A stretch of DNA of 8,541 bases, from contig CAIQXR010000200.1 in NCBI GenBank assembly GCA_903875815.1, forward strand, positions 1 through 8,541, given 5' to 3'. The notes below the pieces were generated by a model. The model worked only from the letters and a program-made list of their open reading frames with translations, made no database searches and was not told where the DNA came from. Within the stretch, counting starts at the first letter, position 1. Each line of letters begins with the position of its first letter. Shown in pieces: positions 1 to 6,103 of this stretch. The position numbers and the translations under genes were made by a program. This DNA comes from an uncultured Actinomycetes bacterium (lineage in GTDB: Bacteria; Actinomycetota; Actinomycetes; Nanopelagicales; Nanopelagicaceae).

Positions 1-780
1 ACACACGCCGTCGGTCGCACCATCGTGCAAGCACGGCAGTTGCATCCCAGAGGGTTGAGTCCTAAAAGTATTGCGGGTTTAAGCGCGGTTGAAGGTGCGA
101 AGATTCTTGATATTCGGCGCCGTGGAAAGTTCCTCTGGTTCGTTCTCGATCGGCCGCTCGTCCTGGCAGCGCATTTGGGAATGTCCGGACAATTCCTAGT
201 TAACCCCACTGATCTACGGCACACCCGGGTTTCGTTTCGGCTTCGCAAAGGCTTTAAGAGCACTGAACTTCACTTCAATGACCAGCGCACTTTTGGTTGG
301 GTTTCGGTCGAGGAAACCATCGGTGGAATTCCCACCTGCGTCCAGGCGATTGAAGCTGATCCGTTTGAGGAGTCATACGATCAATCGGCAGTCGTAGAAA
401 ATATTCGCCGAAGGAAAGTTTCTATTAAGACCGCCATCCTCAATCAAAACATTGTTGCAGGAATCGGCAACATTTACGCCGACGAATCACTCTGGCTAGC
501 GAAAGTGCACCCAGAGAAGGTCGCATCAGATATGAAAGCAAAAGATATTTCGCGTGTGCTGGACTCCGCGAAAGAAGTCATGGCTAAAGCGATTGAGGTG
601 GGCGGCACTTCTTTTGATGAGCTTTACATCAACGTCAATGGCGAAAGCGGCTACTTTGATATTTCGCTCAATGCCTATGGCCAAGAAGGGGAGCCATGCC
701 CCCGCTGCGGAACGCTCATTCGGCGAATTAAGTTTGCCAATCGCTCCTCGCATTACTGTCCCAAGTGTCAGCGGAAATAA
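1..780 (+). CDS. mutM: Formamidopyrimidine-DNA glycosylase (Fpg/MutM), 5' partial
   Basis: Base-excision repair enzyme that removes oxidised purines such as 8-oxoguanine and nicks the abasic site by beta/delta elimination. The frame is open from base 1 and reads THAVGRTIVQARQLHPRGL, which matches Fpg from about residue 17, so the true start and the catalytic Pro-Glu N-terminus lie outside the window; the GTG at 25 is internal. Visible marks in order: RRRGKFLW with the conserved Lys, HLGMSGQ with the intercalating Met, FNDQRTFGW (DQRTF instead of the DPRRF of E. coli Fpg; typical of actinobacteria as I recall), AGIGNIYADE of the helix-two-turn-helix, and a C-terminal zinc finger C-x2-C-x16-C-x2-C ending CPKCQRK. 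Expected full length is about 275 residues. Fpg rather than Nei is favoured by the MSGQ/DQRTF/zinc-finger combination. Apart from the truncation it appears intact. Confidence 0.95.
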   Translation, partial: THAVGRTIVQARQLHPRGLSPKSIAGLSAVEGAKILDIRRRGKFLWFVLDRPLVLAAHLGMSGQFLVNPTDLRHTRVSFRLRKGFKSTELHFNDQRTFGWVSVEETIGGIPTCVQAIEADPFEESYDQSAVVENIRRRKVSIKTAILNQNIVAGIGNIYADESLWLAKVHPEKVASDMKAKDISRVLDSAKEVMAKAIEVGGTSFDELYINVNGESGYFDISLNAYGQEGEPCPRCGTLIRRIKFANRSSHYCPKCQRK

Positions 781-803
781 TTAGTAGAGCAAACCTTCAG
801 GTC

Positions 804-815
804 TATAGTTTTCCC
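804..815 (+). promoter_or_regulatory. Leaderless-type promoter of the DinB-family gene
   Basis: TATAGT at 804-809 fits the actinobacterial TANNNT -10 box and is followed by exactly six bases before the ATG at 816, so transcription would begin at or next to the A of the start codon. There is no Shine-Dalgarno sequence before this ATG, which supports leaderless translation. A -35 match is weak (TTAGTA at 781-786, 17-base spacer). The same arrangement precedes the GH13 gene. Confidence 0.5.
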
Positions 816-1295
816 ATGATTTCAATCGAAAAATCTTTGAAGCAGATGGCGTGGGCCGATGAGAAGCTCTTCAACACCATGTTGGAACTTCCCGATGAGG
901 CTTGGCGATCAAAAGTCGGCGAGGGCGAATGGCCGGCTTACTCCAATCTCTTCCACTTAATTGCCTCTGCCGATTGGTATGCCTACGAACTTGGCCAACC
1001 ACAACGCTTTACTCAAGAGCCGGAATCTATTGATGAGATCCGCGGCCTAGGGGAGACCTGGAAAGAGATCAACGCGTTCTTGATCAGCGAAGGTGGGCGC
1101 GAGGATGGCGAAGTGACCTATTCCGAGCATGGCAAGGATTTTACCGTCATGCGTTCGACAGTTCTCTCGCAGGCAATTATTCATGCGGTTGAGCATCGGA
1201 TTCATATTGCGATCGCTCTGAAGCAAGGCGGCTTTGCCTTCCCTGACCTCGAGGACTTCTCTGTCTGGGGATATATCCATTCTGGTCAGAAATAA
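816..1295 (+). CDS. DinB/YfiT-family putative metal-dependent protein
   Basis: A 159-residue protein of the DinB/DfsB four-helix-bundle superfamily, whose members bind a divalent metal through a His triad; some are thiol (mycothiol or bacillithiol) S-transferases, many are uncharacterised. Visible support: an N-terminal helix with MAWADEKLFNTM (W and N positions typical), H47 in NLFHLIASADWY, and the C-terminal helix IIHAVEHRIH with H123 and H127 in the H-x3-H-R arrangement. The start at 816 is chosen because a TATAGT box lies six bases upstream; the in-frame GTG at 765 lies inside the fpg gene and would add residues not typical of the fold. The gene stands alone between fpg and the sulfur cluster. 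Substrate cannot be told from sequence. In a mycothiol producer a thiol-transferase role is possible, but that is a guess. Confidence 0.85.
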   Translation: MISIEKSLKQMAWADEKLFNTMLELPDEAWRSKVGEGEWPAYSNLFHLIASADWYAYELGQPQRFTQEPESIDEIRGLGETWKEINAFLISEGGREDGEVTYSEHGKDFTVMRSTVLSQAIIHAVEHRIHIAIALKQGGFAFPDLEDFSVWGYIHSGQK

Positions 1296-1316
1296 TCTGA
1301 TTCCGCCCTTGCGCTG

Positions 1317-1346
1317 ATACCCCAGGGGGTATACCCTCAGGGGTAT
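1317..1346 (+). promoter_or_regulatory. Tandem CsoR/CstR-type operator before the sulfur operon
   Basis: Two 16-bp G/C-tract palindromes overlap by two bases. The first (1317-1332) is ATACCCC-AG-GGGGTAT, a perfect 7-bp inverted repeat. The second (1331-1346) is ATACCC-TCAG-GGGTAT, a 6-bp inverted repeat. CsoR/CstR-family repressors are known to bind this kind of site (A/T-rich ends around facing C and G runs), and a member of that family is encoded at 2998-3288. The sites end 20 bases before the ATG at 1367. A possible -10, TATACC at 1330-1335, lies at the junction of the two palindromes, with a poor -35 (TTGCGC, 1309-1314, spacer 15), so a bound repressor would cover the promoter. I found no other copy of the site in the window. 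Confidence 0.8.
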
Positions 1347-1366
1347 ACGACCAACGGAGGTTGAAA

Positions 1367-2824
1367 ATGGCACGAGTGGTAATTCTTGGCGCAGGCGTAG
1401 CAGGTCATACTGCGGCACTTCACGCTAAGCGCATGTTGGGCAAGGGAAATGAAATTATCGTGATTTCACCCAACTCCAAGTACAACTGGATCCCATCGAA
1501 TATCTGGGTGGGCGTTGGAAAAATGAGCGCCGATCAAGTGACATTCCCGTTGGCGCCGGTTTACAAACGGAAGGGCATCACCTTTCATCAGGCACTCGCT
1601 CAGGAAATTCATCCAGAAGGCGATTCGGCCACTCCATCCGCATTTGTTACGGTTAAATACACCGATTCAGCTCGCAATGGCGAGATTGCAAAGCTTGAGT
1701 ATGACTATTTAGTAAACGCCACCGGACCGAAGTTGAATTTTGCTGCGACACCAGGCTTGGGACCTGACGGCCATACCGTCTCGGTATGCACCTATGGGCA
1801 TGCCATAGAAGCAGCCAAATCCCTGCAAGATGTTATAGCAGTGATGAAAACGGGTAAGCGGCAAGCAATTGCTGTAGGCGTTGGTCATGGCACCTGTACT
1901 TGCGAAGGCGCTGCTTTTGAATATGCCTTCAATGTGGAACATGAAGTGCGAGCGGCTGGCGTACGCGACCTCGCTGACATTACCTACATTACAAATGAAT
2001 ATGAGCTAGGTGACTTTGGTGTGGGCGGAATGGTCTTCTCTCAGCAAGGTTTCCAGACCTCATCAAAGATGTGGACTGAATCTCTATTTCGGGAACGAAA
2101 TATCCATGCAATTCTGGGGGCTCACGTGGAAAAAGTTGAGCCAGGCGAAGTCCATTATGAGCTGGTGGATGGCACGAAAGATGTACTCAAGTTCGATTTT
2201 GCCATGCTACTCCCACCATTTAGAGGAGTGGACCTCAAGGCCTTTGATAAATCGGGCAAAGATATTTCAGACCAAATTTTTGCACCGTCGGGCTTTATGA
2301 AAGTAGATGCCGATTACTCGGGTAAGCCATATGAAGAGTGGTTGGCCTCAGATTGGCCAAAGACCTATCGAAATCCAATTTACCCGAATGTATTTGCGGT
2401 AGGTATTGCATTTGCGCCGCCGCATCAGATTTCGAAGCCTCGTAAATCTCCCAATGGGACACTTATTGCGCCATCGCCCCCACGGACTGGCATGCCTTCT
2501 GGAATCATGGGCAAGACTGCAATCATCAGCATTCGCGAACTCATAAAATCTGGTTCGAAAGCAGAAGTTGCCTCCGCCTCAATGTCTGACATGGGCGCTG
2601 CATGCGTGGCATCTGCAGGCTCTGGCATGAAGCGCGGTTCTGCTGCATCCATGACTATGTACCCCGTTGTTCCAGATTATGTTCGATATCCCAACACCGG
2701 TCGTAGCCTGGATGACACGTATGGCGAAATTGGACTTGCCGGCCATTGGATCAAATTGCTCCTTCATTACATGTTCATCTACAAGGCCAAGGCCCGCTTC
2801 GGCTGGTTCTTGATTCCGGAATAA
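1367..2824 (+). CDS. sqr: Sulfide:quinone oxidoreductase-like FAD protein
   Basis: A 485-residue flavoprotein of the SQR/NDH-2 group; SQRs oxidise sulfide to sulfane sulfur at a Cys pair beside FAD and pass electrons to membrane quinone. Visible: FAD-binding GAGVAG at residues 8-13, the second FAD segment YPNVFAVG near 345, and only four Cys in the protein: C141 (SVCTYGHA), C177 and C179 (GHGTCTCEGAAFEY) and C413 (GAACVAS). They lie where SQRs carry their redox Cys. The C-terminal 30 residues, with HWIKLLLHYMFIYKAK and ending WFLIPE, form the amphipathic, membrane-anchoring tail expected of a monotopic quinone reductase. Start: ATG at 1367 follows GGAGG (1356-1360) by six bases; the in-frame TTG at 1361 abuts the Shine-Dalgarno sequence and is unlikely. 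First gene of the cluster, directly behind the tandem operator. The type III/VI subgroup is suggested by the tail but is not certain; a related pyridine-nucleotide-disulfide oxidoreductase with another donor is the main alternative. Confidence 0.8.
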   Translation: MARVVILGAGVAGHTAALHAKRMLGKGNEIIVISPNSKYNWIPSNIWVGVGKMSADQVTFPLAPVYKRKGITFHQALAQEIHPEGDSATPSAFVTVKYTDSARNGEIAKLEYDYLVNATGPKLNFAATPGLGPDGHTVSVCTYGHAIEAAKSLQDVIAVMKTGKRQAIAVGVGHGTCTCEGAAFEYAFNVEHEVRAAGVRDLADITYITNEYELGDFGVGGMVFSQQGFQTSSKMWTESLFRERNIHAILGAHVEKVEPGEVHYELVDGTKDVLKFDFAMLLPPFRGVDLKAFDKSGKDISDQIFAPSGFMKVDADYSGKPYEEWLASDWPKTYRNPIYPNVFAVGIAFAPPHQISKPRKSPNGTLIAPSPPRTGMPSGIMGKTAIISIRELIKSGSKAEVASASMSDMGAACVASAGSGMKRGSAASMTMYPVVPDYVRYPNTGRSLDDTYGEIGLAGHWIKLLLHYMFIYKAKARFGWFLIPE

Positions 2825-2833
2825 GGGGAAGAA

Positions 2834-2995
2834 ATGGAAAATCCAAACGAAAGCATTATGCGAGCACCGCTACCTACAGCCAAGACCCTAAAGCAACGCA
2901 ACAGCATCTTTCTACAGGTATTCCGCTTTTGCGCGATAAATCTAAAGATGGTCAAAATGATCCGCAAAGGTCATCACCCTATGGAGAAAAAATAA
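2834..2995 (+). CDS. Small 53-residue hypothetical protein in the sulfur operon
   Basis: Not recognised. The ORF begins with ATG three bases after a good Shine-Dalgarno stretch (AAGGGGAAG, 2823-2831), starts 9 bases after the sqr-like stop and ends 2 bases before the repressor ATG, so it fills the gap in the way a real operon gene does. The protein is basic. A hydrophilic N-terminus (MENPNESIMRAPLPT) is followed by KTLKQRN and a mixed hydrophobic/basic segment, residues 23-40 NSIFLQVFRFCAINLKMV, then a basic tail rich in K, R and H. The segment could form an amphipathic, membrane-surface helix, and it contains the only Cys (C33). A role beside the membrane-bound SQR is plausible but inferred only from position. 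It is in a different frame from the repressor gene, so it is not an N-terminal extension of it. The chance that it is only a spacer is real. Confidence 0.55.
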   Translation: MENPNESIMRAPLPTAKTLKQRNSIFLQVFRFCAINLKMVKMIRKGHHPMEKK

Positions 2996-2997
2996 TC

Positions 2998-3288
2998 ATG
3001 GCAAAAAAGTTAGAACCAACACATATCCTTCAAAGCAATGAAGTGACCGCTGCACTTGTGGCTCGTATCAACAGGGCTCAAGGTCAGCTTGGAGCGGTGT
3101 CACGAATGTTAGAAGAGGGTCGAAATTGCGATGAAATCGTGCACCAGATGTCAGCAGTAGCTAAAGCGGTGAATACTGCTGCATTTACTTTGATCTCAGC
3201 GAGCCTCGAAGAGTGCATTATCGAAGGCAAGAGCAATCAAAAAGAGGTTTCTGAAAAGCTCCAAAAACTCTTCCTTAGTTTGGCGTAA
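2998..3288 (+). CDS. cstR: CsoR/CstR-family repressor, persulfide-sensor type
   Basis: A 96-residue all-helical DUF156 repressor. Family marks: RINRAQGQLGAVSRMLEEG (residues 23-41), then C44 (NCDEIVHQMSAV) and C73 (LEECI). The two Cys are 29 residues apart, as in M. tuberculosis CsoR (C36/C65) and S. aureus CstR (C31/C60). The residue aligned with the CsoR copper ligand His61 is S69, and the second-shell Tyr35 and Glu81 align with N43 and Q89. Copper sensing is therefore unlikely, and per-/polysulfide sensing through a C44-C73 di- or polysulfide bridge is the better reading, as in CstR. Neighbours agree: an SQR-like gene upstream, CoADR-rhodanese downstream, and a matching tandem operator at 1317-1346. 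ATG at 2998 starts 2 bases after the small ORF stop, with GGAG about 11 bases upstream. The frame stays open to 2746, but that part overlaps sqr. The symbol is by analogy. Confidence 0.88.
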   Translation: MAKKLEPTHILQSNEVTAALVARINRAQGQLGAVSRMLEEGRNCDEIVHQMSAVAKAVNTAAFTLISASLEECIIEGKSNQKEVSEKLQKLFLSLA

Positions 3289-3289
3289 C

Positions 3290-4918
3290 GTGAAGAAAAT
3301 TGTAGTGATCGGTGGAGTTGCTGGTGGAATGTCTTTCGCAGCTCGAATGCGTCGACTTGATGAATCGGCCGAAATTATTGTTTTAGAGAAGAGCGGATAT
3401 GTCTCATATGCCAACTGTGGACTTCCCTATTTTATAGGTGGGGTTATCGAAAGGGAGGAATCTCTTCTTCTTCAAACTCCAGAGAGCCTTTTCAAGCGAT
3501 TCCGACTTGATGTCAGAGTGCATAGTGAAGTGCTGAAAATTGACCGTGAGAATAAGGAAGTGGTCGTACGCGATATCGTGAATGATCGAGATTATTCACT
3601 TTCATACGACTACGTGGTCCTTAGTCCAGGTGCTGCTCCAATTCGTCCAAATATCCCTGGCATTGATCGCTCCCTATCGCTGCGCAATGTGGAAGATGTG
3701 AAGGAACTATTTCAGAGGGCGACGTTGAGGCCTGCCAGTGCAGTCGTAGTCGGTGGAGGCTTTATCGGAGTGGAGATGGCTGAAAATTTAGTGCATCGCG
3801 GGATATCCACCTCACTGGTTGAAGCTCAAGATCAAGTTTTGATGCCACTGGATCCAGAGCTGGCATCACTTGTCCATCAAGAGATGACGAAACATGGCGT
3901 TGAGCTCCACTTGGGCTCTGCCCTTGCTTCAATTCAAGATGACGCAGTTACCCTCTCTAACGGATTAGAAATCAAGGCAGATCTGGTTGTTATGGCCATC
4001 GGTGTTCGACCTGAAATTGCCTTGGCTAAAGATGCTGGATTGGAGATTGGAACTCGCGGCGGCGTTAAGGTTGATCAGTACTATCGTACGAGCGACCCAA
4101 GCATCTATGCGGTCGGTGATGCTGTTGAAAAAGTCGATGCCCTAGATCACAACGCATCGTTGGTGCCATTAGCCAATATTGCCAATCGTCACGGTCGAGT
4201 CATCGCTGACCACATTTCAGGGAAAGCTACTCGTCCGGTCGAGGCACAAGGTACTGCAATTGTTAAAGTATTCGACTTAACTGTTGCCACTTCAGGTTGG
4301 AATGAGAAGAAGCTCACCCAAAATGAAATGCCTTTCCTCGCCATTCATAGCCACCCCGCCTCTCACGCTGGTTATTACCCCGGCGCGAAGGCGATGGCGC
4401 TGAAGCTACTTGTTGATCCGCAGACTAACCGCATTCTAGGAGTCCAGGGAGTCGGAAGAGATGGAGTAGATAAGCGAATCGATGTTATCGCGACTGCGAT
4501 GCGTGGTGGAATTACGGCCCCTGAATTAGCAGACCTTGAATTAGCTTATGCGCCTCCATTTGGATCTGCCAAGGATGCCGTAAATATGCTCGGTTACATA
4601 TCTGAGAACGTTCTTTCCGGACTAACTCCGACTATTCAGTGGAGCGAAGTTGCTGAGAAGGTCGCACAAGGATATTCAATACTTGATGTTCGCACGCAAG
4701 CTGAATTTTCCCAAGGATCCATTCCTCGAGCGATAAATATTCCTATTGATGAAATTCGAGAGCGTACGTATGAGATTCCATCGGGCAAAATTCTTGTGAC
4801 TTGTCAGGTTGGCCAACGAGGACATGCGGCAACAAGATTGCTCATCGAGCTCGGATACGATGCCGCCAATCTCGATGGCGGTTACCTAACTTGGAGCAAC
4901 TCACCAGCTAAAAAGTGA
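3290..4918 (+). CDS. cdr: CoA-disulfide/persulfide reductase fused to rhodanese (CoADR-RHD)
   Basis: A 542-residue flavoprotein with a C-terminal rhodanese domain. CoADR-RHD enzymes reduce CoA disulfide, CoA persulfide or polysulfide with NAD(P)H. Visible: FAD-binding GGVAGG at residues 8-13, the family's single redox Cys at C43 in SYANCGLPY (same number as the studied CoADRs), NAD(P)H-binding GGGFIG at 155-160, FAD-contacting VGDA around D277, and the GYYPGA and LAYAPPF segments that carry the conserved Tyr residues of this family. The rhodanese part runs from about 455 to the end, with ILDVRT at 464-469 and active-site loop CQVGQRG with C505. Start is GTG at 3290, one base after the repressor stop and with no clear ribosome site, so translation is probably coupled to the repressor gene. 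The symbol is for the family; whether disulfide or persulfide is the real substrate cannot be read from sequence, but the SQR-like and CstR-like neighbours favour sulfane sulfur. Confidence 0.92.
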   Translation: MKKIVVIGGVAGGMSFAARMRRLDESAEIIVLEKSGYVSYANCGLPYFIGGVIEREESLLLQTPESLFKRFRLDVRVHSEVLKIDRENKEVVVRDIVNDRDYSLSYDYVVLSPGAAPIRPNIPGIDRSLSLRNVEDVKELFQRATLRPASAVVVGGGFIGVEMAENLVHRGISTSLVEAQDQVLMPLDPELASLVHQEMTKHGVELHLGSALASIQDDAVTLSNGLEIKADLVVMAIGVRPEIALAKDAGLEIGTRGGVKVDQYYRTSDPSIYAVGDAVEKVDALDHNASLVPLANIANRHGRVIADHISGKATRPVEAQGTAIVKVFDLTVATSGWNEKKLTQNEMPFLAIHSHPASHAGYYPGAKAMALKLLVDPQTNRILGVQGVGRDGVDKRIDVIATAMRGGITAPELADLELAYAPPFGSAKDAVNMLGYISENVLSGLTPTIQWSEVAEKVAQGYSILDVRTQAEFSQGSIPRAINIPIDEIRERTYEIPSGKILVTCQVGQRGHAATRLLIELGYDAANLDGGYLTWSNSPAKK

Positions 4919-4971
4919 ATGTTTAAAAAGATAGAAATACAAATCAGAGATACAGAGAAGAGGAAGAGATA

Positions 4972-5142
4972 ATGTGTAGCAGAACAACTTGTCGTAAGTG
5001 CGGAAAAGCATCTTGGTCTGGGTGTGGCCAGCATGTTGCCCAGGTCATGAAGGGCATCCCAAAATCTCAGCAGTGCCAGGGACATCAAAACGACCCTAAA
5101 GAGCCTGGTTTGCTTTCACGGTTATTCGGAAAGAAGTCCTGA
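4972..5142 (+). CDS. Small Cys-rich protein A (divergent paralogue, 56 aa)
   Basis: Too short for usual ORF cut-offs but well supported: Shine-Dalgarno AGGAAGAG (4961-4968), ATG at 4972, and clear similarity to two other small ORFs in this window. Reads MCSRTTCRKCGKASWSGCGQ, then H21. Candidate metal ligands are C2, C7, C10, C18 and H21, plus C35. Where its two paralogues end with C-x-C, this copy has CQGH (C35, H38). It also has a longer tail, residues 39-56, ending LLSRLFGKKS, a short basic amphipathic stretch. Against copy B it matches at 18 of the first 39 positions. It lies 53 bases behind the CoADR-rhodanese gene and 2 bases before copy B, so it is probably in the same operon. I believe short proteins of the CGKxTWxGCGxH kind are widespread and uncharacterised, but cannot confirm it here. 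Zinc or iron binding is inferred from the ligand pattern. Confidence 0.78.
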   Translation: MCSRTTCRKCGKASWSGCGQHVAQVMKGIPKSQQCQGHQNDPKEPGLLSRLFGKKS

Positions 5143-5144
5143 GA

Positions 5145-5291
5145 ATGTGTAGCGCAGTACGGTGCGATAAATGTGGAAAGGCAACTTGGTCTGGATGCGG
5201 GCAGCATATTGAAGAGGCGCTTGCTCCATTTTCTGCAGATCAACGTTGCAACTGCGATAGCGATCTCTCTTCATGGCTACCCGGTAAATGA
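5145..5291 (+). CDS. Small Cys-rich protein B (48 aa)
   Basis: Starts 2 bases after the stop of copy A. Reads MCSAVRCDKCGKATWSGCGQ, then H21, and later QRCNCD, giving C2, C7, C10, C18, H21, C35 and C37 as possible metal or persulfide ligands. It matches copy C (7842-7961) at 26 of 39 aligned positions, including every Cys and the His, which shows the ORF is translated and under selection. The 11-residue tail after the CxC is unique to this copy. A weak ribosome site (GGAAAGAAG, 5128-5136) lies inside the end of copy A. Its TGA overlaps the methyltransferase start as ATGA (5288-5291), indicating translational coupling of the two. Function unknown; the neighbours suggest a link to thiol or sulfane-sulfur chemistry or metal handling, by inference only. 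Confidence 0.8.
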   Translation: MCSAVRCDKCGKATWSGCGQHIEEALAPFSADQRCNCDSDLSSWLPGK

Positions 5292-6067
5292 TGGAGACAA
5301 TTGCAGGTGACAAGTGGCGCAAGTCCCTTGCCGCCTGGTCGATTCCAAGCGACATTCTGCGACAGGCTCCTGAAAGTCCTTGGATCCACCCACCTGTAAT
5401 GTTTCAAATTCCCTCCGAAATTGAAGATTCCATTTCGCATCAAAGGGCTCGAGAATCAATTCCTCAAGGTGGTTCAATCCTAGATATCGGTTGTGGCGGA
5501 GGAATCGCTGCATTCGCTGTGACACCTCCGGCAAGCCAGGTAATTGGCGTGGATCATCAGGCCGAGATGCTGGAGATGTTTTCCGAGAATGCGAGGCAGA
5601 GAAATGTTAGATCAGAAATCTTCGAAGGATTTTGGCCAGCGCTAGAAGCACAGGTTCCAGTTGCGGATGTAGTTGCTGCGCACCATGTCGTATATAACGT
5701 TCCAGAAATCGAAGATTTCATTTTGGCAATGAATCGTCATGCTCGCAAACGGGTAGTCATCGAAATGCCACAAATGCATCCATTGACCACTGCCGCACCG
5801 CTCTGGAAGCGCTTTTGGAACTTGGATCGTCCGAGCGATCCAACCCCATCAGATGTAATGTGCATCTTAGAAGAGTTGGGAATCGAGGCGCACCTAGAGC
5901 TTTGGGAGGGCAGTATGAGGTCTGAAGCCGATCTTGCGTCGCAAGCCCATTTTTCGAGAATTCGACTCTGCCTACCTGCATCTCGTGAAGGTGAAGTCCT
6001 CGAGTTTCTCAGAGATCAACCAAAGGTTGCAATCAGAAAATTAGCAACAATCTGGTGGGATATTTAA
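5288..6067 (+). CDS. Class I SAM-dependent methyltransferase, substrate unknown
   Basis: A 259-residue cytosolic protein with a Rossmann methyltransferase core. SAM-binding motif I is ILDIGCGGG at residues 64-72, followed by IGVDHQAEML with the acidic residue that ends strand beta-2 (VD), and VVAAHHVVYNV as motif IV. The N-terminal part carries WSIPSDILRQAPESPW, a lead segment I recall from a group of actinobacterial methyltransferases of unknown target. Conserved Trp and Pro residues there may form a substrate lid. Start is ATG at 5288 within ATGATG, overlapping the stop of the upstream Cys-rich gene by four bases; there is no separate ribosome site, so translation is likely coupled. It is the last gene of the cluster, and the next gene has its own promoter. 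Methylation of a small molecule is more likely than of DNA or rRNA, as no target-recognition or RNA-binding domain is visible. Confidence 0.85.
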   Translation: MMETIAGDKWRKSLAAWSIPSDILRQAPESPWIHPPVMFQIPSEIEDSISHQRARESIPQGGSILDIGCGGGIAAFAVTPPASQVIGVDHQAEMLEMFSENARQRNVRSEIFEGFWPALEAQVPVADVVAAHHVVYNVPEIEDFILAMNRHARKRVVIEMPQMHPLTTAAPLWKRFWNLDRPSDPTPSDVMCILEELGIEAHLELWEGSMRSEADLASQAHFSRIRLCLPASREGEVLEFLRDQPKVAIRKLATIWWDI

Positions 6068-6091
6068 ACTTTTCTTAAGTGATGCCGTCGC

Positions 6092-6103
6092 TACAATCGG
6101 GTC
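6092..6103 (+). promoter_or_regulatory. Leaderless-type promoter of the GH13 gene
   Basis: TACAAT at 6092-6097 matches the TANNNT -10 consensus and is followed by exactly six bases (CGGGTC) before the ATG at 6104, so the transcript should start at the start codon. No Shine-Dalgarno sequence is present. The -35 area (about 6069-6075) is T-rich without a clear match. The box separates the GH13 gene from the cluster ending at 6067. Confidence 0.6.

Noticed and set aside
526..753. Minus-strand ORF inside fpg, and similar ORFs opposite or out of frame with each large gene
   Set aside because: All lie over clearly coding frames, have no recognisable motifs, and are best explained as shadows of those genes.
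765..815. GTG at 765 as start of the DinB-family gene
   Set aside because: It lies inside the fpg gene and adds residues not seen in the fold. ATG at 816 has a -10 box placed for a leaderless transcript.
1361..1366. TTG at 1361 as the start of the SQR-like gene
   Set aside because: It touches the GGAGG at 1356-1360, leaving no spacer. ATG at 1367 has a six-base spacer, and flavoproteins of this type start just before the GxGxxG motif.
2746..3288. A longer reading frame for the repressor beginning inside the sqr gene
   Set aside because: The first 84 codons overlap the end of sqr and then the 53-residue ORF in another frame. CsoR-family similarity begins only after the ATG at 2998, which has its own ribosome site.
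2998..3288. Copper-sensing CsoR with a copper-efflux operon
   Set aside because: The His ligand position is Ser, and no copper ATPase or copper chaperone gene is nearby; the partners are sulfur enzymes.
4919..4971. Separate promoter for the Cys-rich genes (TACAAA at 4938-4943)
   Set aside because: The match is poor, lacks the final T of TANNNT and has no -35. The purine-rich gap serves well enough as a ribosome-site leader within an operon.
1367..6067. Sulfur cluster as a recently transferred island of different base composition
   Set aside because: A few lines counted by eye show some lower-GC stretches, but not a clear boundary. No integrase, tRNA, direct repeats or insertion sequence is present in the window.
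6066..6080. ACTT...AAGT inverted repeat after the methyltransferase as a terminator
   Set aside because: The arms are only four A/T-rich pairs with no following T run, so it would be too weak for a Rho-independent terminator.
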